Below, in pieces: positions 1 through 11,467 of a DNA stretch of 64,000 nt. Positions within the stretch are counted from its first letter, which is position 1. Each line of letters starts with the position of its first letter. The notes under the pieces were generated by a model. The model was given only the letters and a program-made list of their open reading frames with translations, was not told where the DNA came from and searched no databases. Made by a program: the position numbers and the translations under genes. The stretch is from Acanthochlamys bracteata (Eukaryota > Streptophyta > Magnoliopsida > Pandanales > Velloziaceae), in contig CM034141.1 of the NCBI GenBank assembly GCA_019914995.1, positions 3,760,001 to 3,824,000 of the forward strand, given 5' to 3'.

Positions 1-652
1 TGTTCTTCAGAAAAAAAAATTTTGGAACTTATTAATTAGAAGAATGCCTTGAAGCTTGTGAATTTTGTCTGCATGAACCAGAAGCTTTAGTAGAGAAAGA
101 TGATCGGAAGGTTTAAAGGTTTTGATCTTGTAACATTTAAAAAATCCAAAAGACTCTTGCGAAATTACCCGAGATGTCCGTTAAACCGATGATGGCGAGA
201 GGCGAAATGGGGAAAAAGTGGCATTTGAGGTGAGGTGTGTGAGGAGATCACCTAGGTACCTTTCCGTTTGTTGTATATCTTAGTCAAGCCAAAAGTTTTG
301 CAGAGGAATTCTCCATATCTAACTAATGAGTTTCAAAAAATATTATTTTCGAAAAGACATAACAACAATCTATAACAGAATGAGGAAGTAATTCAAGTAG
401 CTTGAATGAAAGGATAAAAACTCAAGATGCTATAAAATTTTCTTCTTCTTTTGTTCTTTATTTTGTTTTAGAGCTGAGAACTATCTTAGTTACAAAAAGT
501 CAAAGTACCAACTAGGATTTTTTAATTATGAATTTGCAGTCTTCTTCTTCCTCCTCTTTTGAATGTTTTGAATTTTATTTTAAACTATCTTCTGATAGTC
601 TAAGATGCAGCTATAATCTAGCTGTAATTAGTTTAAAAATATTTTTGAAGGA
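1..652 (+). other. Pararetrovirus noncoding leader, unit 1
   Basis: AT-rich sequence without a convincing reading frame lies ahead of the first viral ORF. It is repeated almost exactly at 5,122-5,777. Caulimovirids carry a long structured leader and a tRNA-Met primer site here; I did not find a clear TGGTATCAGAGC-like site, so the primer site is unassigned. Confidence 0.6.
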
Positions 653-913
653 GTGATTCATACTCTTAATAAGAAACAGATAATTAAAGAATGGATTTTA
701 CATCCTTCTTTAGTTATTATTTATTCCTTTTGTGGAATAAAAACAGTTTATTGTTTAATTTGTTTAGACATATTTTTACTTAGTATTATAAACATTACTA
801 AACCAGATTTAGTAAAGATTACTAAGAAAGAAATATTTCTAACATATTGTTTGATAATAATAGAAACTTATTATCAATTTACGATAAAATTTAGACTGTT
901 AAATTGGTTTTGA
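653..913 (+). pseudogene. Pararetrovirus small ORF 1 (unit 1)
   Basis: This ORF would encode an 86-residue, very hydrophobic and Ile/Leu-rich product (for example the stretch IIYSFCGIKTVYCLICLDIF) with two likely membrane segments. It recurs at 5,778 in the second unit, so it is a real part of the viral unit and not chance. Solendoviruses have a short ORF of unknown function ahead of the capsid gene, and this occupies the same place. I do not recognise the family. It is a fossil reading frame and probably not expressed. Confidence 0.5.
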
Positions 914-929
914 TAAAAACCTTAAGAAC

Positions 930-2365
930 ATGTCGAAAATCAATTTTAGTTTTAACCATTTTCACAAAATGGCCAATTCACAGACATTAACTGGGTCATC
1001 CAGAAGAGGGCAACAACAAGTTGTACCTAGAGGTTGGCTTTCTCGCTTTATGAGCGGAAGAAATAACAAACTTCAAGAACAACAAATTGTTGAAATAGTG
1101 GATCCTGAATCCGACATAGAAAATTTTAGACAAAATGGTCTTCAATCTTTAAATCCTAGACAAATATACCAAACAGGTAGTCTAGAGTATTGGAAGACAA
1201 AAACACATTTTGTTAAGAAAAGACAAACTAAAGAACCTACAACTTATGGGAATATTCCAAGAACAGGTGCCACTCATTTTCCAAAATCGAGTGAAACCAA
1301 AAACTTTTCCCCTAAGGGAAAACCATATCCCATAGAAAGGCAAATTACATTCCAAACAACTAATGACGCTAAAGTCCTTAACCTTGCCTATCAAGATCCT
1401 CAACTTTGGGATAATGTAATAGATGTATGGAAAGAATTAGTTATTAGTGATTATTGGAAATATATGTCCGAGTCAAAACTGCAGACGAAACTTTTAGATA
1501 TCTAGAAGGATTTCTAGGTGAAGCAGCAAGGGAACTTGGGATAGTTTTAAAAGAGAAGCAACTTCAGAATATACAACCTTGCTCTCTTTAGGACCCAATC
1601 CTTATAACTTTGTCAATATGATTCATACCTTATTGACAGGACAAGACCCAAATGCCGGATTAGCAGCATTACAAAATGATGCTATGAAGCAAGTAGATAG
1701 AATGCAACTCCGAGACTAGAGAAGCATTAAAAAATTCTGCCAAGAATATGCATATTTTGTATACAGGGCAGGAGAAACTTTTAACCAAAAATATGGTAAA
1801 AAGTTATTTAGAAAAATTCTGGTCCAATAGGAGAGGAAATAGAAAAAATTGGAATCAACTTCAGAAACAAAAATGGGTAAAAATTTACAATTACCTAAAG
1901 AATAACTCATATTATGAAAGTAAAGTATTGAATAAGTGTGCAAATGAAATAGAAGCATCTCGTCAGCTTAAGAAAGGAAGTCATTCCTATTGTGCAAATA
2001 TATACACTCCTCAGGTGTATAATGATAGGGATAAACTCCAAGAAAAACTAGGAGAAGAAAATTTTCAAAACCTCTTAGAAAGAAAAGATATTTCCTTAGA
2101 AAATCAAATAGGAGGAAACCTTATTTGACTCAAGGCAAACATGTACATAAATTTAATCCAAGAAGAGCGTACAAAAAGAAATTAAAATGCTTTGCATGTC
2201 AAAGTGAAGATCATTTAAGCAACGCATGTCCCTATAAACATAACATAACGTAATAGAAATTCAGCTTTATTAAATGATGTTAATGATTGCTTAATAGAAG
2301 TAGATTCAGAAAAATCTGATTGAAACTATATATTCTATTGAAAGTATAGAAGAACGTCATTCTAA
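930..2365 (+). pseudogene. Pararetrovirus coat-protein region (unit 1)
   Basis: The region begins with a basic, Gln/Arg-rich N-terminus (motif GSSRRGQQQ) and continues through a capsid-like segment to a zinc knuckle, CFACQSEDHLSNAC (spacing C-x2-C-x4-H-x4-C), near 2,190-2,235. It closes with an acidic Ser/Glu stretch. That order (basic tail, core, CCHC knuckle, acidic end) is characteristic of caulimovirid capsid proteins that package the pregenomic RNA. The same region is repeated in unit 2. It is a broken fossil; the family assignment rests on the knuckle, the order and the linked reverse transcriptase. Confidence 0.7.
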
Positions 2366-2769
2366 TAAAGAATGACAAGATTTCATACGAGAAATGGTGG
2401 AGATGTCCTACCATATCGATATGAAGAAAGTTCAACTTCATCTGTAATTTGATGAAGATACATTTGAAATTCTAGATGAGTTAATGGAAATCGATTGTCA
2501 ACATGAATGGATAAAAGGCAAAGGCTCTTTATCCATACCATAAATTTAGTGTAGATGGTATCCATTTACAACTTTAAGAGCACAATGTGTAAAAAATTGT
2601 CTCTTAGAAGCTTATGTAAAATGTTTACCATAAAAAGAACAAATTCATAATCCTTTTTAAAACAGAATTAGTAAATCAAACTAATTTAAATTAGAGGATT
2701 AGTAGTTTAGAATCTCAATTATTTCAACTACAATTACGTGTTTCTTTTCTAGAAAGAAAAGAATTACAA

Positions 2770-3234
2770 AAACAAACACAAATTGCTTGAAATAATTGAA
2801 GAAGAACAAGAAAATGATATACAGATTGAAGAATTTCAGACTCCACCGATCGAACAGTCTGAAGAATTAATTACTATTGCACTAACCGCAATAATGAATT
2901 AGACATTCATACTATTAAAGTCCCTATAGTCTTAAAAATTCAAGACTATGTAGTGAAAACACTAGCTTTAATAGATACAGGATGTACAAAATGTATAATA
3001 AGACAATAGCTTTTGCCAAAGAAGTATTGTACATCCTTACAATGTAAGGTAGATGCTATTCAAATGGACGGCTCATATTTTACCTATACAATAACAGATT
3101 TGTATCAAATAGCTTTCAAAGCAATCTGTAAATCTGTTACACCTATGATTGTAATGAATCCTTTTGAGCGAGAATTTGTCGATGAAACAAATGTTCTTGA
3201 CAATCCAGATTTTTATCCATATCTAAGACGTTAA
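2770..3234 (+). pseudogene. Pararetrovirus aspartic protease region (unit 1)
   Basis: The segment carries the retropepsin active-site signature ALIDTGCTKCIIRQ near 2,960-3,008, preceded by a beta-rich stretch (IKVPIVLKIQDYVVKT). In caulimovirids this protease sits just upstream of the reverse transcriptase and cuts the polyprotein. The same motif is repeated near 8,080-8,131. It is a broken fossil. Confidence 0.65.
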
Positions 3235-3236
3235 AA

Positions 3237-3520
3237 ATGTCAAGAAATGATAGATATGTTATCGAATGGTTAAATTTAGAGAAACCTAAATTAACCAGAA
3301 AAATAAAAACACTTGATAACTATGTTATTAAGTGTAATTTTGAAAAAACAGAGTTTTATCATACTCTTCATTCAAAATATCTTAAGATTGTCTGAGTTAT
3401 TGATTTGATAATCAATATAGCGGAAAATTTGAAATCTGAAAGTCGGATAAAAATTATAAACTCGGGATATTTTTATCCAAGAAAAAGTTTAAAACAATGA
3501 ATTTATATGTATGTCCTTGA
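3237..3520 (+). pseudogene. Pararetrovirus ORF of unknown function (unit 1)
   Basis: A frame beginning MSRNDRYVIEWLNLEKPK follows the protease region; its better-kept counterpart in unit 2 (8,358-8,639) would be 93 residues, Lys/Asn/Ile-rich and with no cysteine pattern. I do not recognise it. Its place, where the reverse transcriptase would normally follow the protease, is unusual and may reflect rearrangement of the fossil. Confidence 0.4.
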
Positions 3521-3605
3521 GGACAAGTGAAAGCGATCAATGGAATGTCTTCTTGACAATTTGTGGATCTGTTGGAATAAATAAGACAGAGACCAAAAAT
3601 GATTT

Positions 3606-4698
3606 ATGGCTTGTTTAAACAGTTTAGCCTTGATGTTTCATGTTACTAACACAAGGTATCCTTTTTATGTAGTTTATACAGGTGAATTTCCTGGTGTCTA
3701 TCATGACTATGAAGATGTCATTAGAGTCACCATGAATGCTCCGGTTAAACAGTTTAAAGGATTTCACAGTTTAGCTTCTGCATTAGATAGTGCAAGAAGA
3801 AATTTAGGTTGTAAGTATTATATTGCATCTAGTTTAAGACAATCCATGTCTAGCTCATCTACTGTTAGTAGTCCCGATAACTCTGTTTTACAGTATGGGA
3901 TCGCTCATCCAGGTGAGGAAATTATTTTCTGCAATCATTATTTAGAAACTCGTGAACAGGTTGAACGAGTTAATAAACATGCAGATGCATTAGAGAAGGA
4001 GAAGGAGGAGCTCCTGAAGATAATTTCAAATCTTGAAGCCCAACTTCAAAAAATGAAGACACAGGTTTTTTCTCTTAACTCAAACTCTATTGTTGAACAA
4101 CAACAGACAGACTTATGACTTTATCCCAAAAAGCCTCAAAAATTGGGTGTCGTTCAAACCGCAACAAAAAAACAAAGGGTCCGTATTTAACTTAACGGAG
4201 AATAAGTTCACTAGCCCTGCTGACGGTGCAGATAAAGGCTTATCAAATCCGTTGATGGTTGAGCATTTACCAAAAATACTAACTAGTGGTACAGATCACT
4301 CTTGCCCGACTATGTACGGCGTCGATAAAGGCATATCAAGTCCATTGACGGTTGATCACTTACCAAAAGTGATATTGGAAGTACAGACTTCTTCTTCTAA
4401 TTTATCTTCTAGTTTTGCAGGAAAAGATCCAGCGGGACATAGTCAAGATAATTCTAAAGAAAGTAGTTCTGAAATATCCAAAAGCCAAACAAGACCCTTG
4501 AAAAGACAGAAAGCTAAAGCATCTTTTAAAGATGAGATTCTTTCCAGCGTTCAAAGCATGTTAAAGGAGTTTGTCAAGGTACCAATCCCTTCAGACTCTG
4601 AAAGGACAAAAGAAAAAGAAAAAGATTCTTCTACAGATGAAGCCACAACGCTACAAGAAGAAAAGCAAGAAGAAAAAAAGAACTCAGATAGTGACTAG
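3606..4698 (+). pseudogene. Viroplasmin / translational transactivator-like ORF (unit 1)
   Basis: The N-terminal part holds a viroplasmin (RNase H1-like N-terminal) domain: FYVVYTGEFPGVYHDYEDV followed by VKQFKGFHSLASALD, matching the family pattern of tyrosines, 'G..PG.Y' and 'V..FKGF.S...A'. A heptad-like charged stretch near 3,980-4,060 (repeated Leu with Glu/Lys) predicts a coiled coil. The following section to 4,698 is Ser/Lys/Glu-rich with two imperfect copies of a 'KGLSNPLMVEHLPK / KGISSPLTVDHLPK' motif about 110 bp apart. In caulimoviruses, P6/TAV builds inclusion bodies and promotes reinitiation on polycistronic RNA, and its gene lies just before the pregenomic promoter, as here. Only unit 1 shows this part. 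Confidence 0.7.
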
Positions 4699-4840
4699 AG
4701 CACATATGCTCTCTCCACTAAATAAAAGCAAGAAACGTGTCATTCATGCTTTCTGCTTTTTATGCAAGCTGTCATCTAGATGCCTTGCAACCATGGTTAA
4801 TGAGATTCTCTTAACCCAAGGTTATGTAATTAGAGGGGGC

Positions 4841-4862
4841 CTCTATAAAGCTATAAATATGT
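4841..4862 (+). promoter_or_regulatory. Candidate pararetroviral pregenomic-RNA promoter TATA
   Basis: Two overlapping TATA motifs (CTATAAAG, CTATAAATA) follow a G-rich stretch just after the transactivator-like ORF, the position of the 35S-type promoter in caulimovirids. It precedes the noncoding leader of the second unit, so transcription from here would read into that unit. Activity is inference. Confidence 0.45.
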
Positions 4863-5121
4863 ATCGTCTTTGAGCCAAATGAGCATCGATCGACGGATAG
4901 AGCTGAGAGACTGCAAGGAACATCCTTAGAGGTATTTCTTTAGTTTCTTTTTAGTTTATAGTCGATTTTCTGAAAGGGAAACGACTTAATATGTATCTAG
5001 GGTATGTTCTCCAATAAGTTCTTCATCTCTTGTAGATGAAGATGTGTGTGATTGTAAAGGCTTTTTTTTATGTTTTTATAAAACAAAAAATTTCAAAAAA
5101 GAGTTGTTAATTTCTTCATTA

Positions 5122-8100
5122 TGTTCTTCAGAAAAAAAAATTTTGGAACTTATTAATTAGAAGAATGCCTTGAAGCTTGTGAATTTTGTCTGCATGAACC
5201 AGAAGCTTTAGTAGAGAAAGATGATCGGAAGGTTTAAAGGTTTTGATCTTGTAACATTTAAAAAATCCAAAAGACTCTTGCCGAAATTACCCGAGATGTC
5301 CGTTAAACCGATGATGGCGTAGAGGCGAAATGGGGAAAAAGTGGCATTTGAGGTGAGGTGTGTGAGGAGATCACCTAGGTACCTTTCCGTTTGTTGTATA
5401 TCTTAGTCAAGCCAAAAGTTTTGCAGAGGAATTCTCCATATCTAACTAATGAGTTTCAAAAAATATTATTTTCGAAAAGACATAACAACAATCTATAACA
5501 GAATGAGGAAGTAATTCAAGTAGCTTGAATGAAAGGATAAAAACTCAAGATGCTATAAAATTTTCTTCTTCTTTTGTTCTTTATTTTGTTTTAGAGCTGG
5601 AGAACTATCTTAGTTACAAAAAAGTCAAAGTACCAACTAGGATTTTTTAATTATGAATTTGCAGTCTTCTTCTTCCTCCTCTTTTGAATGTTTTGAATTT
5701 TATTTTAAACTATCTTCTGATAGTCTAAGATGCAGCTATAATCTAGCTGTAATTAGTTTAAAAATATTTTTGAAGGAGTGATTCATACTCTTAATAAGAA
5801 ACAGATAATTAAAGAATGGATTTTACATCCTTCTTTAGTTATTATTTATTCCTTTTGTGGAATAAAAACAGTTTATTGTTTAATTTGTTTAGACATATTT
5901 TTACTTAGTATTATAAACATTACTAAACCAGATTTAGTAAAGATTACTAAGAAAGAAATATTTCTAACATATTGTTTGATAATAATAGAAACTTATTATC
6001 AATTTACGATAAAATTTAGACTGTTAAATTGGGTTTTGATAAAAACCTTAAGAACATGTCGAAAATCAATTTTAGTTTTAACCATTTTCACAAAATGGCC
6101 AATTCACAGACATTAACTGGGTCATCCAGAAGAGGGCAACAACAAGTTGTACCTAGAGGTTGGCTTTCTCGCTTTATGAGCGGAAGAAATAACAAACTTC
6201 AAGAACAACAAATTGTTGAAATAGTGGATCCTGAATCCGACATAGAAAATTTTAGACAAAATGGTCTTCAATCTTTAAATCCTAGACAAATATACCAAAC
6301 AGGTAGTCTAGAGTATTGGAAGACAAAAACACATTTTGTTAAGAAAAGACAAACTAAAGAACCTACAACTTATGGGAATATTCCAAGAACAGGTGCCACT
6401 CATTTTCCAAAATCGAGTGAAACCAAAAACTTTTCCCCTAAGGGAAAACCATATCCCATAGAAAGGCAAATTACATTCCAAACAACTAATGACGCTAAAG
6501 TCCTTAACCTTGCCTATCAAGATCCTCAACTTTGGGATAATGTAATAGATGTATGGAAAGAATTAGTTATTAGTGATTATTGGAAATATATGTCCGAGTC
6601 AAAACTATGATTTAAACTTTTAGATATCTAGAAGGATTTCTAGGTGAAGCAGCAAGGGAACTTGGGATAGTTTTAAAAGAGAAGCAACTTCAGAATATAC
6701 AACCTTGCTCTCTTTAGGACCCAATCCTTATAACTTTGTCAATATGATTCATACCTTATTGACAGGACAAGACCCAAATGCCGGATTAGCAGCATTACAA
6801 AATGATGCTATGAAGCAAGTAGATAGAATGCAACTCCGAGACTAGAGAAGCATTAAAAAATTCTGCCAAGAATATGCATATTTTGTATACAGGGCAGGAG
6901 AAACTTTTAACCAAAAATATGGTAAAAAGTTATTTAGAAAAATTCCTGGTCCAATAGGAGAGGAAATAGAAAAAAATTGGAATCAACTTCCAGAAACAAA
7001 AATGGGTAAAAAATTTACAATTACCTAAAGAATAACTCATATTATGAAAGTATTGACGAATAAGTGTGCTGAAATAGAAGCATCTCGTCAGCTTAAGAAA
7101 GGAAGTCATTCCTATTGTGCAAATATATACACTCCTCAGGTGTATAATGATAGGGATAAACTCCAAGAAAAACTAGGAGAAGAAAATTTTCAAAACCTCT
7201 TAGAAAGAAAAGATATTTCCTTAGAAAATCAAATAGGAGGAAACCTTATTTGACTCAAGGCAAACATGTACGCAAATTTAATCCAAGAAGAGCGTACAAA
7301 AAGAAATTAAAATGCTTTGCATGTCAAAGTGAAGATCATTTAAGCAACGCATGTCCCTATAAACATAACATACGTAATAGAAATTCAGCTTTATTAAATG
7401 ATGTTAATGATTGCTTAATAGAAGTAGATTCAGAAATCTCTGATTCAGAAACTATATATTCTATTGAAAGTATAGAAGAACGTCATTCTAATAAAGAATG
7501 ACAAGATTTCATACGAGAAATGGCTGGAGATGTCCTACCATATCGATATGAAGAAAGTTCAACTTCATCAGAATTTGATGAAGATACATTTGAAATTCTA
7601 GATGAGTTAATGGAAACTGATTGTCAACATGAATGGATAAAAGGCAAAGGCTCTTTATCCATACCATAAATTTAGTGTAGATGGTATCCATTTACAACTT
7701 TAAGAGCACAATGTAAAAATTGTCTCTTAGAAGCTTATGTAAAATGTTTACCATAAAAAGAACAAATTCATAATCCTCAGAAAACAGAATTAGTAAATCA
7801 AACTAATTTAAATTCGAGGATTAGTAGTTTAGAATCTCAATTATTTCAACTACAATTACGTGTTTCTTTTCTAGAAAGAAAAGAATTACAAAAACAAACA
7901 CAAATTGCTTGAAATAATTGAAGAAGAACAAGAAAATGATATACAGATTGAAGAATTTCAGACTCCACCGACTGAACAGTCTGAAGAATTAATTACTATT
8001 GCACTAACCTGCAATAATGAATTAGACATTCATACTATTAAAGTCCCTATAGTCTTAAAAATTCAAGACTATGTAGTGAAAACACTAGCTTTAATAGATA

Positions 8101-8662
8101 CAGGATGTACAAAATGTATAATAAGACAATAGCTTTTGCCAAAGAAGTATTGTACATCCTTACAACAGAAGGTAGATGCTATTCAAATGGACGGCTCATA
8201 TTTTACCTATACAATAACAGTTGTATCAAATAGCTTTCCAAAGCAACTGTAAATCTGTTACACCTATGATTGTAATGAATCCTTTTGAACGAGAATTTGT
8301 CGATGAAACAAATGTTCTTGACAATCCAGATTTTTATCCATATCTAAGACGTTAAAAATGTCAAGAAATGATAGATATGTTATCGAATGGTTAAATTTAG
8401 AGAAACCTAAATTAACCAGAAAAATAAAAACACTTGATAACTATGTTATTAAGTGTAATTTTGAAAAAACAGAGTTTTATCATACTCTTCATTCAAAATA
8501 TCTTAAGATTAATACAGTTATTGATTTGATAATCAATATAGCGGAAAATTTGAAATCTGAGTCAGATAAAAATTATAAACTCTGGGATATTTTTATCCAA
8601 GAAAAGTTTAAAACAATGAATTTATATGTATGTCCTTGAGGACAAGTGAAAGCAGTCAATGG
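5122..8662 (+). mobile_element. Pararetrovirus unit 2
   Basis: This is the second tandem unit. Parts in order: leader 5,122-5,777; small hydrophobic ORF from 5,778; coat-protein region from 6,056 to about 7,501 with its CCHC knuckle near 7,310-7,360; protease region 7,905-8,140 with ALIDTGCTKC; unassigned ORF 8,358-8,639. It ends near 8,662, where homology to unit 1 stops and opposite-strand viral sequence begins. Broken fossil. Confidence 0.8.
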
Positions 8663-9245
8663 AATACTATCCTTTTCCATATTTATTTGCTAGAAACCTG
8701 ACTTGCAATCAAATTTACTGAATATCTTTTGGCCTCTAATTCTATCTAATAAATCTGTTTTATTAGGAATTAGATAACCATCATCGACCGTATTGTCATT
8801 TAATCTTTTATAATTAATAACCATACGACTTTTTCTTCTAATCTGCTCAGCGTGATTTCTCACTATAAAAGCAGGTGATCTATGAGGAGATTCAGAACGC
8901 TGTATAACCTTAAGTTGTAATAACTCTGTTATATGCATTTTAAAATATTCTCTATCTTTAGAGGTTGCATCTATTATTCCTGCCCTAATTAAAAGATCAG
9001 GATTAATGATATTTAATTTATAGTTTATGGAAGATTTATCCCAAAATATGGTTAAATTGTCATTAAGGATTCCTGCCTTTTCTAACTTAGAAATCATTGG
9101 CTGAATTTCAGTGACTTGAAATACTTCTATAGGAACTTGAATTGGATTGTATGTTTCACCATATAATCCTTCATCCATATGTATATCTAAATCATAAATA
9201 GTTTCCAGATCGTCAAATTCATATAATTTTTCTTGACAGTCTGAT
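8663..9245 (-). pseudogene. Pararetrovirus reverse-transcriptase segment, inverted
   Basis: On the minus strand this reads as the upstream part and fingers region of a caulimovirid reverse transcriptase. It shows [20 protein letters not shown], then [19 protein letters not shown] and [20 protein letters not shown], and ends in [11 protein letters not shown], the block just before the catalytic region. These motifs are diagnostic of Caulimoviridae, as distinct from Ty3/gypsy. It lies tail to tail with unit 2 and abuts a TA-rich microsatellite. It is a partial fossil of the same viral lineage, judged by linkage. Confidence 0.8.
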
Positions 9246-9456
9246 AAAAATATATATATGTATATATATATACATATATACATATAAACATATGTATATA
9301 TATGTATGTATATATATATATATGTACATATATATGTATATACATATATACATATACATATATACATATATGTATATACATATATGTAGATATGTATATA
9401 CATATATGTAGGTATATACATATATGTAGATATATATATATATATATATATATATG
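9246..9456. repeat. TA/CATA microsatellite
   Basis: About 210 bp of alternating TATA, CATA and GTATA steps forms a low-complexity, largely self-complementary tract directly against the end of the viral fossil. Apparent reading frames through it (poly Tyr-Ile) are artefacts. Confidence 0.9.
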
Positions 9457-11090
9457 TTTCGTAGAGTTTGCACAATATACAAAGTGTCACATAATGTCGA
9501 ACAATATGAATATTAACCTATTTTTTGAAAATTTTAAAAAATGTGTTGTTGTCCTACTGGTAAGAAGGATGGTAGTTATTTAAAAGTTATAACTTCGAAT
9601 CCTAATAAGAGAACTTATTTTAAAATTTTTAAAAATTTATTTTTAATTAGATCACACAGGGTTCTGAATTGCAATCAAGTCGCACTTAAGTGCAAGTCAA
9701 CAGAACGAACGGAGGTTAATTTATAATGTAATTGAGTTAAAATTTTGTCACATAGATTTTAATTAATAGTTTTTCATATCCAAATAGTGGAGATTAAATT
9801 TTGGATTATTGTAAGTGTGACAGTGCCCCATGATGCCCCTAACGGTAGATGTGCTCCTATATGGTAGCAGATATGCGCACACACGCTATTGGATGTGCAC
9901 ATCGCGCACATCAAAGCTGAATAGTTCTATCTTGATTGACGGTCCAGATTCAACCTATATTTTCTTTTTTACGTAAAACACTTTCTAAGGACACGCTCGT
10001 AATTTCATGTGGCCTTATAAAGTGTCACACGAGTATAAATTTTTTTTGCTTCATTTTTCTTTCCTCATTTCTTCTCCTCGTTTCTTCTCTTCTTCACTGA
10101 TCCTCCGAGCGCGATCCATCGCCTCTCTAAGCCAGCGTTCGTCAAGTTACAACGAAAATCTTAACACAATGCTGCTTCCTGTCTTCTCATTCCCTCAAAT
10201 TTTGTCATTTTGTTGTTCCATTGTCGCACCCGATGGTTGCCAAACCTCGCGTGTCAGCCGATGAGCATCAATACGGTAAGCAAATTGTAATTTTTTTTGT
10301 TCTCCTTCTCTTCCTATTTCCTACATTAATTTCATCAATTACAGTTTTGAGCACCGTCAAAGTCGATCACCGCGGGTAGGAGAGATCCCTTGCCAGTGAG
10401 TTTGAACCCTGCCTAAATATCCCTGATTACTAGTATTTTGATGTATTTAGTATTTTTTTATTAATATTTGTTCTTTTTAATTTTTTGAATAATTTTTTCT
10501 TTTTTGCAGTGTTGGCGTTTCTAGTATGGTGCTCGAGCACGCATAGGAACACATGGTGAGTAGGTTAGTATTCAATTTCCAAATTCATTTCTCTGTTTTG
10601 ATTTCAATTTCTTATGCAGTTTCGATTGTGAGACTGATTCAATTTCAAATGAAAATTTAGATTTCAAATTCAATTACAATTATCTTGATTTCAATTTCAA
10701 TATCAATTTTCTCTTTGCTTGTGTTGGAGTAGATGCGGTGAGCAGAGTGAGAGAAGAAAATAGAATGACTGAGATGGTGGCGATCATAGACTCGGCGGCA
10801 CCATGATAGCGTGGCGTAGTAACGGTGGAGGCGTAGCGACGGCGGTGGCTATTAGATAGATTTTTTTGTATCGAATTTTTTTTTTAAAGAACCAGTTGAA
10901 ATTGGTGATAAATTGAGAAGAAAATGAATTGAATTAGAGGTAGAAGAGAAAAAAGTCTTAGGAATTAATGGCTCGATACCATGAAACATTAGATAATAGG
11001 AAATAAAGAAATGATATAGAGTTCACAAGTGTGAATATATTAGACTACATATAATAGACTTTTTTCATATATAACCCGGTAATGTAATCC
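9456..11090. other. No recognisable gene; one partial MITE half
   Basis: The stretch holds no gene I can support. At about 9,731-9,873 it matches the 3' half of the palindromic MITEs at 25.8-27.2 kb (shared core 'TTAATTAAT..TTTTTCATATC' then 'GTGGAGATT' and 'TTGTAAGTGTG'). A C/T-rich AT-poor block at 10,007-10,264 has an 85-codon frame with no recognisable family. From 10,580 to 10,720 it is a TTTCAAT-rich simple sequence. Confidence 0.5.
9731..9873 (+). mobile_element. Partial palindromic MITE (3' half)
   Basis: The segment from TTGAGTTAAAATTTTG through AGTGCCCCATGATGCCCC parallels the right arm of the MITE ending at 27,192. Like those copies it lies close to a TA microsatellite. The left arm is not visible. 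Confidence 0.5.
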
Positions 11091-11467
11091 ACTAACATTG
11101 AACTCCACTTTATATTCCAAATTTTGAGTTCGATCACTTCAGTATTTCAGTTACACTACTTTAAGCTTCATTCACTTTCACTTTACACCAAATCTCACTT
11201 TCATAAAAATTTTATTTTAACGTATGTGTTTCAATTATCATTGCAAAATTTATTTTTATCCAATTTTACTTTCATAAAACTTACTTTATGTGATTGAACA
11301 TGCTAAACTAAATGTTATGAAAATATATAAGCAAATTTGAGTATTTTGGAAATACAAAACAAATAGGCTATTGCTAGTTAAACACTCTATATATAGAAAC
11401 TTAAACAAGGTCAAGATACGGTCAAAAAAATATGTTTTGAAAGCAATAAGAGAGAAGGTTGGATAAT

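Larger units (their letters stand above)
1..9245 (+). mobile_element. Endogenous pararetrovirus (Caulimoviridae), tandem fossil copies
   Basis: This is an integrated plant pararetrovirus fossil. The first bases of the window recur at 5,122, so two units lie head to tail with a period of about 5,121 bp; the first unit runs from the window edge to 5,121 and the second from 5,122 to about 8,662. Parts seen are a noncoding leader, a small ORF, a coat-protein region with a CCHC zinc knuckle, a retropepsin-like region, an unassigned ORF, and (unit 1) a viroplasmin/transactivator-like ORF followed by a TATA-rich stretch. An opposite-strand reverse-transcriptase segment closes the locus at 8,663-9,245. 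The gene order, with a separate transactivator, recalls solendoviruses and cavemoviruses; this placement is inference. I recognised no movement-protein domain. The units look near-identical by eye, so the duplication or integration is fairly recent. The locus is broken, with several breaks in each unit. Confidence 0.85.

Noticed and set aside
1182-1403. 73-codon minus-strand frame repeated at 6,308-6,529
   Set aside because: It is the shadow of the viral coat-protein region and recurs only because the viral unit is duplicated.
9187-9490. Long Tyr/Ile/Met frames on both strands
   Set aside because: They are translations of the TA/CATA microsatellite; only the part below 9,245 on the minus strand is viral coding sequence.
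10007-10264. 85-codon Ser/Phe-rich frame
   Set aside because: C/T-rich composition alone explains it; no homolog recognised and no splice or polyadenylation context.
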